Shown: positions 27,862 to 38,266, counted from the stretch's first letter. The stretch is 64,000 nucleotides of DNA from Phormidesmis priestleyi Ana (GCA_001314865.1 LJZR01000012.1:1-64000); one strand, 5' to 3'. A program made the numbers and translations. The notes: generated by a model from the sequence alone, not told the origin.

Positions 27862-28027
27862 AATTTTAGAAATTCAAATCATTGCCGGTCTGGGGCCTTT
27901 TTGGTTGGCCTTTTCATGGCCTTTCATCAGAAGTGGCTTAGGCTAGCTTGGTTGACAGCGACATGCAGTGTAACCATTACGGTGTGGCGCACTTTCCTAA
28001 TTTTGAATTTTGCTAATTTAAATTGCT

Positions 28028-29296
28028 ATGACGACCTATTCATCTGGTTCTGTATTCAAAAAACGCTGGAAAAGGCTATCTCACGGCTGGCAAGGCGTAG
28101 ATTGGCTGTTATTTGTGCTGCCAATGGGTATCACTATTTTCTCGAGTGTTTTAATTAGCAGTACGCAGAAGTACACGGGCGAAAGTGGATATGCCATCAA
28201 CCATGCCATTTTAGGCATGATAGGATGTGGGCTAGCACTATGGATTGCCCGCACTCGCTATGAAATGCTGCTGCAATGGCGGTGGATTATCTATGTCGCA
28301 ACTATCGCTTCGCTGGTGGCGGTCATGGCGATAGGAACCGAAGGGTTAGGCGCACAGCGTTGGATTAATGTTTTTGGCTTTTACGTACAGCCTTCAGAAT
28401 TTGCCAAGCTAGGGGCTATTATCACCTTGGCGGCAATGCTGAAGGATCGGGATGCGCCGACCCTATATGGTATGGGGAAGGCATTGGCGATTACCTCAGT
28501 GCCTTGGGCGCTGGTTTTTTTGCAGCCTGACTTAGGAACATCGCTAGTATTTGGCGCGATTGTGATTGGCATGCTGTACTGGAGCGGCATCCATCCTGGC
28601 TGGCTGGTTTTAATGGTCTCGCCGCTGGTTTCGGCGATTTTGTTTGAGATTTCAATCCCAGCATGGATCTTTTGGGTGGTGGCGATGGGCGTGGTGGCTT
28701 TTCGGTCACTACCTTGGTGGTCGTGGTATAGCGGCATTGTGGCTATTGTGGTCAATTTGGCATCGGGTAAGCTTGGCGAAGTGATGTGGGGCGTGCTAAA
28801 GGACTACCAAAAGGATCGTTTGATCCTCTTTTTAGACCCGGATAAAGATCCGCTGGGCGGTGGCTATCACCTGATTCAGTCACGAATTGCCATTGGGGCT
28901 GGAGAGCTATGGGGCCGAGGGCTGTTTCACGGGACGCAAACGCAGCTGAGCTTTATTCCGGAGCAGCATACGGATTTTATTTTTTCGGCGGTGGGTGAGG
29001 AATTAGGGTTTGTAGGTGGTGTAGCGCTGCTGCTGGCTTTTTGGCTAATTTGCCTGCGGCTGGTGATGATCGCGCAAAACGCAAAGGACAACTTTGGCTC
29101 TTTGCTGGCGGTAGGCGTGCTCTCCATGATTGTATTTCAAGCAGTTTTAAACATCTGCATGACCATTGGGCTAGCACCCATTACCGGAATTCCCCTGCCT
29201 TGGATGAGCTATGGACGCTCGGCCCTGTTAACTAATTTTATTGCGATTGGCATTGTGGAGTCGGTGGCGAACTACCGATTTAAGCTCAAGTTTTGA
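28028..29296 (+). CDS. rodA: Rod-shape SEDS protein RodA
   Basis: 422 residues with about ten TM helices. RodA/FtsW signatures include AINHAILGMIGCGLALWIARTRYE, the GAQRWINVFGFYVQPSEFAKLG block, LQPDLGTSLVFGAIVIGM, a long periplasmic loop ending DPLGGGYHLIQSRIAIGAG, EQHTDFIFSAVGEELGF and the C-terminal GLAPITGIPLPWMSYGRSAL. SEDS proteins polymerise lipid II in the elongasome. The opening SVFKKRWKRLSHGWQGVDWLLF fits RodA rather than FtsW. The start is the ATG at 28028. Confidence 0.93.
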   Translation: MTTYSSGSVFKKRWKRLSHGWQGVDWLLFVLPMGITIFSSVLISSTQKYTGESGYAINHAILGMIGCGLALWIARTRYEMLLQWRWIIYVATIASLVAVMAIGTEGLGAQRWINVFGFYVQPSEFAKLGAIITLAAMLKDRDAPTLYGMGKALAITSVPWALVFLQPDLGTSLVFGAIVIGMLYWSGIHPGWLVLMVSPLVSAILFEISIPAWIFWVVAMGVVAFRSLPWWSWYSGIVAIVVNLASGKLGEVMWGVLKDYQKDRLILFLDPDKDPLGGGYHLIQSRIAIGAGELWGRGLFHGTQTQLSFIPEQHTDFIFSAVGEELGFVGGVALLLAFWLICLRLVMIAQNAKDNFGSLLAVGVLSMIVFQAVLNICMTIGLAPITGIPLPWMSYGRSALLTNFIAIGIVESVANYRFKLKF

Positions 29297-29402
29297 ACCT
29301 GGGCTATGCATCCAATGATGGCTATAAGTGGCTATAAGTTTGCAAGATATATAAGCTTGCAAGATATATCTTTGCAAGAAAACTCAGCCGGAAAGCAACT
29401 GA

Positions 29403-29443
29403 CGCTAGAGGGCGGTGATATGACATTCCGCCGCGCTCTAGCG
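29403..29443 (+). terminator. Imperfect hairpin after rodA
   Basis: CGCTAGAGGGCGG pairs with CCGCC-GCG-CTCTAGCG across a 12-nt loop with one bulge. It lies about 105 bp after rodA, but no T-tract follows, so a terminator role is uncertain. Short duplicated units (GGCTATAAGT; GCAAGATATAT) precede it. Confidence 0.4.
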
Positions 29444-29480
29444 CTATTCATATTGTTATTGAATTGGTGTAGCTGAGTAG

Positions 29481-29744
29481 CTAGTAGCTGTCGTCGCCAG
29501 TGACGGTTTTAATGCCGAGAGTATGGTTGGCCTCGTGGAGTCGTTCAGCGATCGCATCTCTCCAATTGAGGCTGATTTTGGGGTTCGCGAGTACCTGCTG
29601 TGCGCTCTCACGGCACTGGGCACTCTCGGTAGTTTCCATAGAGTCGATATTAGCCAAATCTTCGTAGAGCTTTTGTAACGGAATCTTTTGCTCGGGTTTC
29701 TGTTTGACGGTATCTGATACTACACCAGAGGTCATTTCAGGCAT
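29481..29744 (-). CDS. Small hypothetical protein
   Basis: 87 residues, acidic and without hydrophobic segments (MPEMTSGVVSDTVKQKPEQK; then LQKLYEDLANIDSMETTESA; NPKISLNWRDAIAERLHEAN). A good ribosome-binding site (CAGGAGAATTAG before the ATG) supports the frame. I recognise no family. It stands alone between rodA and the first urease cluster, on the opposite strand to both. Confidence 0.55.
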   Translation of the reverse strand: MPEMTSGVVSDTVKQKPEQKIPLQKLYEDLANIDSMETTESAQCRESAQQVLANPKISLNWRDAIAERLHEANHTLGIKTVTGDDSY

Positions 29745-29935
29745 GGTCTAATTCTCCTGTTGGAATAGGGGTTGCCAAATACGTTTAATTATATGGAGCT
29801 AGCGTAATTAAGCGTAATTTGACGCTGTAGGATATTGTGGCCGCTGTTTGAGCCTAAGCCGCTCGTTGGTCAAGAAGATTCACAGAGAAACACACAGCGC
29901 GTAGTTTTAGTTAGTACTTCTTAAAAGAAACATTC

Positions 29936-30241
29936 ATGCTGCTATCGCCTCAAGAAAAAGACAAGCTGCTGATTTTTACGGCAGCATTAGTGGCCGAAAG
30001 ACGCAAAGAACGCGGCCTAAAGCTGAACTACCCGGAGGCAGTGGCCTATATTTCGGCGGCGATTATGGAAGGGGCTCGCGATGGCAAAACCGTCAGCGAG
30101 CTGATGAGCGAAGGCACCACTCTGCTAAAACGCGAAGACGTGATGGAAGGCATTCCTGAAATGGTGCATGAAGTGCAGGTAGAGGCGACATTTCCCGATG
30201 GGACAAAGCTAGTGACCGTGCATGATCCGATTATGGATTAA
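29936..30241 (+). CDS. ureA: Urease gamma subunit UreA
   Basis: 101 residues with the gamma-subunit signatures [40 protein letters not shown] and the C-terminal [18 protein letters not shown]. Urease gamma, beta and alpha form the (abg)3 apo-enzyme that hydrolyses urea to ammonia and carbamate. It is the first gene of urease cluster 1, 40 bp before ureB. The order of the cluster, A-B-G-D-E-F-C, is unusual in that ureC comes last. Confidence 0.96.
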   Translation: MLLSPQEKDKLLIFTAALVAERRKERGLKLNYPEAVAYISAAIMEGARDGKTVSELMSEGTTLLKREDVMEGIPEMVHEVQVEATFPDGTKLVTVHDPIMD

Positions 30242-30281
30242 GCCCATTCTGGATTAAATCTGGATTAAAGGAGTTAAGTAG

Positions 30282-30632
30282 ATGTATCGAGAAAGTTCTG
30301 TAGAGCCGATGCCGCTAGTGCCAGGGCAGATTATTCCGGGCGGGACGGACATGATTGAGCTCAATGCAGGGCGCGAAGTAGTCACGATGGTGGTGAGTAA
30401 TGTGGGCGATCGCCCCATCCAAGTGGGCTCACATTTTCACTTTTATGAGGTGAATGAAGGATTGCGCTTTGATCGCGAGCTGGCCAGAAAAATGCGTCTA
30501 AACATCACCGCTGGCACTGCTGTACGCTTTGAACCTGGCGACGAAAAAGAGGTCGAGCTGGTGCCTTACGGGGGCAGTCAAGAGATTTATGGATTTAACG
30601 GAAAGTACGACGGCGCTGAGCCAAAGGACTAA
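30282..30632 (+). CDS. ureB: Urease beta subunit UreB
   Basis: 116 residues with the beta-subunit signatures [60 protein letters not shown] and [11 protein letters not shown]. The length is close to the usual 100-120 residues. It sits 3 bp before ureG; a ribosome-binding site (AAAGGAG) precedes the ATG. Confidence 0.96.
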   Translation: MYRESSVEPMPLVPGQIIPGGTDMIELNAGREVVTMVVSNVGDRPIQVGSHFHFYEVNEGLRFDRELARKMRLNITAGTAVRFEPGDEKEVELVPYGGSQEIYGFNGKYDGAEPKD

Positions 30633-30635
30633 CTC

Positions 30636-31382
30636 ATGACACACTCAGCCGCACGATTGGGTATTGGGGGACCGGTGGGCAGTGGTAAAACGGCGCTGAT
30701 AGAGGGCATTGTGCCGATGCTGATGGCGCAGGGCATAGAAGTTGCAGTGGTCACCAACGACCTACTGACGACCGAAGATGCTGACCGGCTAAAGCGTAAG
30801 GGTTTTTTGCCCGCTGAGCGAGTGATAGGAGTTGAAACAGGCAGCTGCCCGCACACGGCGATTCGGGAAGATCCGACGATGAATCAGCTGGCCGTGCAGG
30901 ACTTGGAGCTATTGTTTCCGCAGCTTGACCTGATTTTAATAGAGAGTGGGGGCGATAACCTGGCCTCTACTTTTAGCTATGAGTTGGTTGATGCCTACAT
31001 GTTTGTGATTGATGTGGGCGCAGGTGATGATATTCCGAGAAAAAACGGGCCAGGATTTGTTCAATCTGACCTGGCGGTGGTGAATAAAATTGATATTGCG
31101 CCCTATGTGGGTGCCGATTTGGGCCTGATGCGGCAGCAGGCGACGCAGTACCGACAGGGCAAACCGGTGGTGTATACCAACTGTAAAACCGCAGAAGGGC
31201 TTGATGAAGTTGTGGCGTTTATTCAAGAGACGCTGCTATTTGGCCGGCAGATGGGCCAGCCGTCCACTCAGCCATCCGCTCAACCGCCCTCAACTCAGCA
31301 GACCTCAACTCAGCAGACCTCAACTCAGCAGCCCGCAGGTCAGCAGCCCGCAACCGAAAACCTGATTGGAAGCTATTCGTGA
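30636..31382 (+). CDS. ureG: Urease accessory GTPase UreG
   Basis: 248 residues. The Walker [15 protein letters not shown], switch regions [11 protein letters not shown] and [19 protein letters not shown], and [16 protein letters not shown] are standard for UreG, the GTPase that drives nickel insertion into urease. The last 45 residues are low complexity ([16 protein letters not shown], made of 15-bp repeats) and are absent from usual UreG (about 205 residues). The stop overlaps the GTG of ureD by 4 bp. Confidence 0.95.
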   Translation: MTHSAARLGIGGPVGSGKTALIEGIVPMLMAQGIEVAVVTNDLLTTEDADRLKRKGFLPAERVIGVETGSCPHTAIREDPTMNQLAVQDLELLFPQLDLILIESGGDNLASTFSYELVDAYMFVIDVGAGDDIPRKNGPGFVQSDLAVVNKIDIAPYVGADLGLMRQQATQYRQGKPVVYTNCKTAEGLDEVVAFIQETLLFGRQMGQPSTQPSAQPPSTQQTSTQQTSTQQPAGQQPATENLIGSYS

Positions 31383-32323
31383 AAGCAGCGGCAGAACTCG
31401 CCACACCCACACAGCTATCGCTAAAGCTGTGCTGTAATTCAATCGAAAAAACTATCGTAAGCCATCGTTATATGGCTTACCCGCTGAGCGTTTCGCCTAT
31501 TTTTCGACTGGAGCAAAACGGCCTGGAATCATCACTAGAATCATCGGGTGATCGGGCCTATTTGTACCGGATGAATACATCGCCTGGCCTGCTGGCGGGA
31601 GATGATATCAATATGTCTATTCAGCTTGGGCAGGGGACTCGGCTATATTTGGCCGATCAGGCGGCGACCAAAGTCCACACCATGCCTCAACCGGCGGCAC
31701 ACGCGACGATACATAATTGGATTGAGGTGGGCGATCGCGCAACGCTTGAATTTTTACCCGAGCCTCTTATTTTATTTGCCGACTCAGCGCTGAGCCAAAC
31801 CACAGACATTACGCTACATGCTGAAGCAGGTTTAAGCTTAGGAGAAATTATTTTACCGGGACGCCTCGCGAGAGGTGAAGCCTATCAGTTCCGACAGTAT
31901 TTTAGTCGCCTACGAGTGCGATCATTGCAGACGGCAGAAAACACACCCGCAAAAAACGCGCCCGCAAAAAACGCACCCGCAGAAAACCTATGGTTTACGG
32001 AAAGAATAAATCTGTTGGGTCAGAACAACCCATTTGCACAGCATAATTTGTTTGCCAGCGGCCAGGTGCTGGGAAGTTTGTTGCTCATTTTGCCAGCAAC
32101 AGTAGCGACCCCAGAGCGTTTAAACAAACTGAGCGGCATGATTGATGAACTGACAGAGGCGGATGGATCTGTTGATCTTGCTAGCTCTGTACTACCTACT
32201 GGACGAGGATTGTTCGTTAAGGCCATTTCAAAGACGACTCGGGACATGCAGCGTTGCTTTAAGAAGGCCATAAACTGTGTGAGGCAGCTACAAGGCCAGA
32301 CAATGCTGCCTTATTCGGTGTAA
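31379..32323 (+). CDS. ureD: Urease accessory protein UreD
   Basis: 314 residues, GTG start overlapping ureG (TCGTGA). UreD signatures include [66 protein letters not shown] and a C-terminal [14 protein letters not shown]. UreD is the scaffold on which UreF and UreG load nickel. A repeat ([13 protein letters not shown], 15-bp units) sits near residue 190. Cluster 2 has a second, more canonical-length homologue (51179-52030). Confidence 0.93.
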   Translation: MKAAAELATPTQLSLKLCCNSIEKTIVSHRYMAYPLSVSPIFRLEQNGLESSLESSGDRAYLYRMNTSPGLLAGDDINMSIQLGQGTRLYLADQAATKVHTMPQPAAHATIHNWIEVGDRATLEFLPEPLILFADSALSQTTDITLHAEAGLSLGEIILPGRLARGEAYQFRQYFSRLRVRSLQTAENTPAKNAPAKNAPAENLWFTERINLLGQNNPFAQHNLFASGQVLGSLLLILPATVATPERLNKLSGMIDELTEADGSVDLASSVLPTGRGLFVKAISKTTRDMQRCFKKAINCVRQLQGQTMLPYSV

Positions 32324-32380
32324 GTCGCATGCAGTTTGTAAATAAACTAATCATTTGAAGCGAGATAGGGAGAAAAAAAG

Positions 32381-32974
32381 ATGCCTGAAACAGAATTAGC
32401 CTCGACTAAACCCACACCTGATTTGCTCACTGAGCTGGCTGAAGACTACTTGGGCAATGTTAGCGAAAGTGCCGATGTGGCACGGCGAGTCGTGGCAGCG
32501 CAGCGAGAAAATCGCTGTTTAGAAGTGTTGATTAGCAAGGGCGATCGCGCGAAAGGCCGCATCCTCACTCGGGCCAAATCCGGGCAGCTAGTGGGCATTG
32601 TAAAATCGCGTAGCTGGCTACTTAAAGACGGTGACGTGCTTTCTACAGCGCAGAACAATTTAGTATTGGTGAGCCTTCAGGAGCAGCAGGTGATGGCGCT
32701 ACGATTTGCAACAGAAGAGAGTACCGCAGCGATGGCAGGCCGTAAAGATTATGCGATCGCACTAATGCACTTAGGTCATACCCTCGGCAATCAGCACTGG
32801 CCCGTGAGCGTGAAGGGTGAGACAATGTATGTAGAGATAGTCACCGATTTCGCGCAGATGCAATCTACCTTGAGCAAGATGGTCGAGACGCTAGGAATCA
32901 AAGGTTTGCACATTAGCATTGAAACAAAATCAGCAGATAGCTCTGTTGAATTTACGACGGATCATGCTCATTAG
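32381..32974 (+). CDS. ureE: Urease accessory nickel carrier UreE
   Basis: 197 residues. Residues about 30-85 are the N-terminal strand domain (RCLEVLISKGDRAKGRIL; GQLVGIVKSRSWLLKDGDVL), and the C-terminal half shows HLGHTLGNQHWPVSVKGETMYVEIVTD, typical of UreE. UreE delivers nickel to UreG/UreD/UreF. A metal-binding His tail is short here: the end is TTDHAH. The N-terminal 25 residues are an extra extension. A ribosome-binding site (AGGGAG) precedes the ATG. Confidence 0.9.
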   Translation: MPETELASTKPTPDLLTELAEDYLGNVSESADVARRVVAAQRENRCLEVLISKGDRAKGRILTRAKSGQLVGIVKSRSWLLKDGDVLSTAQNNLVLVSLQEQQVMALRFATEESTAAMAGRKDYAIALMHLGHTLGNQHWPVSVKGETMYVEIVTDFAQMQSTLSKMVETLGIKGLHISIETKSADSSVEFTTDHAH

Positions 32975-33107
32975 ACAACAGGATTATATTTGTTACAGGG
33001 AAATAGCAATAGATTAGGAAGAAAAATAGATTGAGTGAGTATAATCTTGTAAATTCCTGGCCCGGCTCTGTTGCTGAGGATTAAGTGTTGTTTAGAGTTT
33101 TATTTTT

Positions 33108-33803
33108 ATGTCTGATACGCTTGATCAACAGTTTGTCCTGATGCAGCTGGCGGATTCGTTTTTTCCATCGGGCACCTATACGCTCTCTCACGGGTTAGAG
33201 AGTTTGGTGCAGTCTCAATGCATTACCAACGCTGACGAGGTTGAAACCTTTGTGCGGTTGCTACTATGCAACAAAATCGGAGGCACCGATTTAGTGGCCC
33301 TAGCCCATGCCTATCAGGCAAGCGCTGACAACAATCTTGATGCGATCGCCGATGTCGATGCGAGGCTCTATGCCCAAACCCCAATTGAAAAAACGCGCAT
33401 TGCCCAGCGTCAGAGCGGTCGTGCCCTGCTGATGGTTGCGAGCAAAACATGGCCGCATCCACAGCTCACCGAGCTAAGTGGACAAACGGCTCAAGGGCAA
33501 GTTCACTGCTTGCATCCGGTCATTTTCGCCGTCGTCGCCCAAATTGCAGAACTAGAGCAGCAGGCTGCGCTGGCGGCTTTTGTGCATGGATTTGTGACGG
33601 GGATTTTGGGCGCTGCGATTCGGCTGGGGGTAATTGGACATTTGCAGGCACAGCAGATTAGACGAGCGATCGCGCCCGATATGACAGCGATTTGCCAGGA
33701 GGCCAGCACCCAGCCACTCGATGATATGTGGTCTTGCACGCCGCTGATTGACCTTGCCCAAATGCGTCAGGCCAAGCTTTCTAGACGGCTCTTTGCCAGT
33801 TAA
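33108..33803 (+). CDS. ureF: Urease accessory protein UreF
   Basis: 231 residues, mainly helical, with the UreF blocks LMQLADSFFPSGTYTLSHGLESLV, LALAHAYQA-type helix (GGTDLVALAHA), RQSGRALLMVAS, and the C-terminal GAAIRLGVIGHLQAQQI with MWSCTPLIDLAQMRQ. UreF activates the UreG GTPase on the UreD scaffold. The length is normal. It lies 133 bp after ureE and 124 bp before ureC. Confidence 0.94.
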   Translation: MSDTLDQQFVLMQLADSFFPSGTYTLSHGLESLVQSQCITNADEVETFVRLLLCNKIGGTDLVALAHAYQASADNNLDAIADVDARLYAQTPIEKTRIAQRQSGRALLMVASKTWPHPQLTELSGQTAQGQVHCLHPVIFAVVAQIAELEQQAALAAFVHGFVTGILGAAIRLGVIGHLQAQQIRRAIAPDMTAICQEASTQPLDDMWSCTPLIDLAQMRQAKLSRRLFAS

Positions 33804-33927
33804 GAAGGTAAGCGCTGAAAAAATCCGTGATATTTATTAAGCACCTTCAGCGGTATCCTTAGCCTTAATCCAAGCTTCTAACGATAACAACCTGTAACAA
33901 CTGTCCGACTACTGCTAACTTAAGCCA

Positions 33928-35664
33928 ATGAGTAACTATATTAGCCGCCGCGATTATGCTGATACCTTTGGGCCAACGGTGGGCGATCGCCTCCGACTGG
34001 CCGACACCGAACTCTTTATAGAAGTTGAACAAGACCTAACAACCTACGGCGGCACTTATTACGGCGACGAAGTCAAGTTTGGCGGCGGCAAGGTGATTCG
34101 CGATGGCATGGGACAATCGCCGATATCCAGGGCAGACGGGGCAGTGGATATGGTGATTACCAACGCCCTGATTTTAGACTGGTGGGGCATTGTAAAAGCC
34201 GATGTCGGCATTAAGGACGGCAACATTGTAAAAATAGGGAAAGCCGGGAATCCCTACACCCAAAATAATATTGACATTATTATCGGGCCGGGAACAGAGA
34301 TTATTGCTGGTGAGGGCAAAATTCTGACAGCAGGCGCGATTGATTCGCATATTCACTTTATTTGCCCGCAGCAAATAGAAGTTGCGATCGCATCAGGCAT
34401 TACCACCATGCTCGGCGGCGGCACTGGCCCTGCCACTGGAACCCTTGCAACCACCTGCACACCGGGCGCTTGGAACATCCACCGCATGCTAGAAGCCTCA
34501 GAAGCCTTCCCCATGAACCTAGGCTACATGGGCAAAGGCAACGCCAGCAGGCCAGATGAACTCATTGCCCAAATACAGGCGGGCGCAATGAGCCTAAAAC
34601 TCCATGAAGACTGGGGCACCACTGCTGCGGCTATTGACACCTGCCTTTCAGTAGCCGACGACTACGACGTACAGGTCGCCATTCATACCGATTCCCTCAA
34701 CGAAGCGGGCTTTGTTGAAACAACCATCGCGGCCTTTAAAGATCGCGTCATTCACACCTTTCATACCGAAGGCGCGGGCGGCGGGCACTCTCCCGACATC
34801 CTAACCGTTTGTAAGTACAACAATGTACTGCCCGCCTCAACCAACCCGACCCGTCCTTACACCATCAACACCTTTGACGAACACAAAGACATGCTGATGG
34901 TGTGCCATCATCTGGACAAAAACATTCCCGAAGATGTAAAGTTCGCAGAATCGCGAATTCGGCGCGAGACCATTGCCGCTGAAGACCTCCTGCACGATAT
35001 GGGCGCACTGAGCATCATCGCTTCCGACTCTCAGGCGATGGGACGAGTCGGGGAAGTAATTACGCGCACCTGGCAAACGGCACACAAAATGAAGGTGCAA
35101 AAGGGACTGCTGCCCAATCCTGAAAACACAAGTGAAACACACGACAACTTTCGCGCTAAGCGATATGTGGCCAAGTACACGATCAACCCGGCGCTAGCTC
35201 ACGGCATTGCACACTGTGTAGGATCTGTTGAAGAAGGTAAATTAGCTGATCTATGCCTATGGAATCCGGCGTTCTTCGGCGTGAAGCCAGACATCGTCGT
35301 GAAAGGAGGCTTTATTGCTTGGGCACAAATGGGCGATGCCAATGCGAGCATTTCAACGCCGGGGCCAGTGCATATGCGCCCCATGTTTGGCAGCTACGGT
35401 GGGGCGATCAGCAGCACCGCCTATACCTTTGTCTCGCAGGCCGCGATGGAACGAGACATTGCCAGTCAACTGGGGCTAAATTCTAAGCGTCTACGGCCCG
35501 TGTTTAACACGCGCCAAGTGAAAAAGTCAGATCTCAAGCTCAATAGCCTAACGCCCAATATTGAGGTAAAACCAGAAACCTTTGAAGTGAGAGTAGATGG
35601 CAAGCTGCTGACCTGCGAACCGGCTAGCGTGTTGCCCATGGCTCAGCGATATTTTCTCTTTTAG
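33928..35664 (+). CDS. ureC: Urease alpha (catalytic) subunit UreC, canonical
   Basis: 578 residues. All catalytic residues are present: His141 and His143 in HIHF, the carbamylated Lys224 and His226 in KLHEDWG, His253, His279 in HTEGAGGGH, Cys326/His327 in MVCHHLD, Asp367 in [12 protein letters not shown] and TTCTPG of the active-site pocket are intact. The C-terminus PMAQRYFLF is the usual urease end. It completes cluster 1 even though it is the last gene. Compare UreC2 at 49390-51096. Confidence 0.97.
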   Translation: MSNYISRRDYADTFGPTVGDRLRLADTELFIEVEQDLTTYGGTYYGDEVKFGGGKVIRDGMGQSPISRADGAVDMVITNALILDWWGIVKADVGIKDGNIVKIGKAGNPYTQNNIDIIIGPGTEIIAGEGKILTAGAIDSHIHFICPQQIEVAIASGITTMLGGGTGPATGTLATTCTPGAWNIHRMLEASEAFPMNLGYMGKGNASRPDELIAQIQAGAMSLKLHEDWGTTAAAIDTCLSVADDYDVQVAIHTDSLNEAGFVETTIAAFKDRVIHTFHTEGAGGGHSPDILTVCKYNNVLPASTNPTRPYTINTFDEHKDMLMVCHHLDKNIPEDVKFAESRIRRETIAAEDLLHDMGALSIIASDSQAMGRVGEVITRTWQTAHKMKVQKGLLPNPENTSETHDNFRAKRYVAKYTINPALAHGIAHCVGSVEEGKLADLCLWNPAFFGVKPDIVVKGGFIAWAQMGDANASISTPGPVHMRPMFGSYGGAISSTAYTFVSQAAMERDIASQLGLNSKRLRPVFNTRQVKKSDLKLNSLTPNIEVKPETFEVRVDGKLLTCEPASVLPMAQRYFLF

Positions 35665-35669
35665 CCGCA

Positions 35670-35755
35670 TGTTATCGCAAGTCTTCTGACATATTTGTCT
35701 GCCGCATGTCGTCATAAGTCGTAGACTGCCGCATGTCGTCACCAGTTATTCCCGT
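35670..35755. repeat. Degenerate tandem repeat downstream of ureC
   Basis: The unit GCCGCATGTCGTCA is repeated about three times with changes. The following 175 bases up to the binding-protein gene also contain a doubled CACCAGGCAAAT near 35860-35905. Confidence 0.55.
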
Positions 35756-35933
35756 GATCTATTCCAATTATCTAAAAGGGCTAATTAGCGACGTTGGGCT
35801 AATCAGTCTATAATCTGGGGTGCCTTGACTAGTCGGTAGAATTGACTCACGAAGCGATGAAACTGGCCAGGCAAATCACCAGGTAACTCACCAGGCAAAT
35901 AACTGGGTTGGATCGCTAAAGAGGACGCTAGAT

Positions 35934-37679
35934 TTGGCTAAGGAATCACTATCTCAAGAATCTCCAAAGGATAAACCACTTCCTTCCCCTTCAACTGAAA
36001 AAAATAGTGGCGAGCTTGAAGGGAATGAACTTGAAGGAAATGAGCTTGAGGGAAATGAACTTGAGGAAAAACCGACAACCTATGTCACTCGTCGTAAAAT
36101 CATCAGTGCAGCGCTGCTCGCGGGTAGTGGAGCTGTCCTCTTTGGGGTGCTTGGTCGATTATTGAATCCGCCAGTACCTGCCTCATTCTCTGATGAGAAT
36201 GCAGGTGCGAATGGGGATGAAAATGCAATGCCTAATGGCAGCACTACCGATGAACCGATCAGCGTTGGGATTTTGCACGCCCTTTCTGGTGATATGGCGA
36301 TCAGCGAAGCCGTTTTGGTCGATGCCGAGCTATTGGCCATTGCAGAAATTAACGCGAACGGCGGGGTGTTAGGGCGACAGCTTGTTGCAGTGACAGAAGA
36401 CAGCGCTTCCGACAGTCCAACATATGCCGAGAAAGCCGAAAAGCTCATTAACCAAGCGCAGGTATCTGTCATTTTTGGCGGTGGAACCTCGTCTAGCCGT
36501 AAAGCGGTAGTCCCTGTGATTGAAAGCAACGATCATATGCTTTGGTATCCTTGGCCGCATGAAGGCCAAGAATGTTCTCAAAACATTTTTTACACTGGCA
36601 CCACGCCAAACCAAAACATTGAGTTTGCTGTCAATTGGCTTTTAGAAACCAAAGGTCAAGAGAGTCAGCGCCAGGCTGAGGAGCAATCGGCCAATCAGAC
36701 TGATGACCAGATTGACGACCTATCCGAAAATCAGACCGAAAATCAGGCCGAAAATCAGGCCGAAAATCAGGCCGAAGTCCAAACCGAAGAACAATCCGAA
36801 AGCCAGGCTGACGACCCATCCGAAAATCAGACTGACGACCCATCCGAAAATCAGACTGAAGACCCGGCAGAAAACCAATCCGAAAGCCAGCCATTTTTCC
36901 TCATCGGCTCTGATGACATTTTTTTACAAACGGTGAGCAGCCTCCTTCAAACGCAGCTCGGCAGCCCAGAAAAAGCATCAGAAAACAACCCTTCAGAGAA
37001 CGCACCAGCAGGCGTCCTGACAGGGGAAGAAAAGGTATCGTCAACCACCGATATGGCGGCGCTAATCACCACAATTCAGCAAGCGATGCCTGAAGGTGGC
37101 ATTATTTTTAGCGGCTTAAATGGGGATAGCAACATAGCCTTTTTTAGGCAGCTAGCCAGCGATGGGCTAGGGCCAGATAATTATCCCGTAATGTCGGTCA
37201 GCCTAGCCGAAGAGGAGGTTCGTCAGATCGGCCCTGAGAATTTAGCAGGGCATTATGCCGTATGGCCGTATTTTCAAACGGTTGAGACCCAGAGCAATCA
37301 AAAGTGGATCGCAGCCTTCAAGGCTAAATATGGGGAAGAGCGGGTGCTGAGCGCGCCTATGGCATCGGCATACACCATGGTTCATTTATGGGCACAGGCA
37401 GTAGAAAAAGCGGATACAACCGATATTAGGGCAGTCCGTGAAGCGGCGTATGGACTGACTTTTGAGGCACCTGAGGGCCGCGTAACGATGCAGCCTAGCC
37501 ATCATATGGCGCACACGATGCGCATTGGTAAAGTGCGTGAAGATGGCCTGTTTGATATTGTCTTAGAAACCGATGCGCCCGTGGAGCCGTCGCCTTGGAA
37601 TCAGGCGTTGCCGCAGGGCGCAGGATATTTGTGTGATTGGTCTGACCCGGCTAAAGGCGGTCAGTACAAAGCGACCTAG
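35934..37679 (+). CDS. Urea/amide-type substrate-binding protein with acidic repeat insertion
   Basis: 581 residues from a TTG start preceded by GAGGAC. A 50-residue acidic leader (ELEGNELEGNELE repeats) precedes a TAT-like TRRKIISAALLAG segment (around 52-75). The mature part resembles the UrtA/FmdD/AmiC family: ISVGILHALSGDMAISEAV, FGGGTSSSRKAVVPV, CSQNIFYTGTTPNQN, GHYAVWPYFQTVETQSNQKW, EAPEGRVTMQPSHHMAHTMRIG. An acidic repeat region (about residues 238-320, units such as ENQA and DDPSENQT) is inserted between a helix and the strand FFLIGSDD. It may be a periplasmic amide or urea binder or a sensor. It follows the first urease cluster, well away from urtA. Confidence 0.85.
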   Translation: MAKESLSQESPKDKPLPSPSTEKNSGELEGNELEGNELEGNELEEKPTTYVTRRKIISAALLAGSGAVLFGVLGRLLNPPVPASFSDENAGANGDENAMPNGSTTDEPISVGILHALSGDMAISEAVLVDAELLAIAEINANGGVLGRQLVAVTEDSASDSPTYAEKAEKLINQAQVSVIFGGGTSSSRKAVVPVIESNDHMLWYPWPHEGQECSQNIFYTGTTPNQNIEFAVNWLLETKGQESQRQAEEQSANQTDDQIDDLSENQTENQAENQAENQAEVQTEEQSESQADDPSENQTDDPSENQTEDPAENQSESQPFFLIGSDDIFLQTVSSLLQTQLGSPEKASENNPSENAPAGVLTGEEKVSSTTDMAALITTIQQAMPEGGIIFSGLNGDSNIAFFRQLASDGLGPDNYPVMSVSLAEEEVRQIGPENLAGHYAVWPYFQTVETQSNQKWIAAFKAKYGEERVLSAPMASAYTMVHLWAQAVEKADTTDIRAVREAAYGLTFEAPEGRVTMQPSHHMAHTMRIGKVREDGLFDIVLETDAPVEPSPWNQALPQGAGYLCDWSDPAKGGQYKAT

Positions 37680-37710
37680 TCGTTATTGCTAGGCCACTTT
37701 GCGATCGCCT

Positions 37711-38082
37711 CTAGCGGCCCCAGTAGCTTTTGGTAATCCACTGGCGCATTTCACTTTCAGACTCAGTGAAAATTGTCTGCCCAGCTTGAGGGTTGTAGGC
37801 ATACCAGGAGGGCTTACCTTTAGCATCCACGGTTCGTTCAATATGAACTTTGTTCCATTCACTGAGTGTTTCTGCAAAGCTCATCCATAGCTGCTGCAAT
37901 CGATTGCGCATCGCGATCGGTTGAGCGGGAGCTGTCAGCTGGGCATATTCACTTTCTAGCGCCACTATCAATGACTGGTTTTGGTGCGCTCTGGCAACTT
38001 CCAATCGGTGAGAGAGCTTCGCTAATAGGTTAGCGGTATGGACAGAGCTTAGAGGGCTCAGGGTCGTCGTTGAGTAAGTCAT
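37711..38082 (-). CDS. Conserved-looking small hypothetical protein
   Basis: 123 residues with a helical middle (LAKLSHRLEVARAHQNQSLI) and an aromatic C-terminal motif WYAYNPQAGQTIFTESESEMRQWITKSYWG. From memory, a C-terminal YNPQTGQT..ES-type motif recurs in small cyanobacterial proteins of unknown role. It is convergent with the binding-protein gene (31-bp gap) and is transcribed in the same direction as fmdAB, from which it is separated by a terminator. Confidence 0.6.
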   Translation of the reverse strand: MTYSTTTLSPLSSVHTANLLAKLSHRLEVARAHQNQSLIVALESEYAQLTAPAQPIAMRNRLQQLWMSFAETLSEWNKVHIERTVDAKGKPSWYAYNPQAGQTIFTESESEMRQWITKSYWGR

Positions 38083-38227
38083 TAATGATACGCCTCCAAA
38101 TATAGAATCACAATTTTGTAGTTCTATCTTAGGCGGATTGAAGCCCTAAAACGATGTTTTCTGTATATTTCGATACAAAAATTACATTTCTTTTAAAGTA
38201 TGTCGAAAAAATTGTTAAAAATGCCTC

Positions 38228-38266
38228 AAAAAACGCCCATATGAGCATCTCTACTCATATGGGCGT
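38228..38266 (-). terminator. Intrinsic terminator of the fmdAB operon
   Basis: A perfect 13-bp stem (ACGCCCATATGAG at 38233-38245 with its complement at 38254-38266) and an 8-nt loop. Read on the minus strand, a run of five T follows at 38228-38232. It lies 35 bp past the fmdB stop. Confidence 0.85.

Noticed and set aside
29745-29935. NtcA site upstream of ureA of cluster 1
   Set aside because: Only motifs with one mismatch and no -10 box at the right distance are present.
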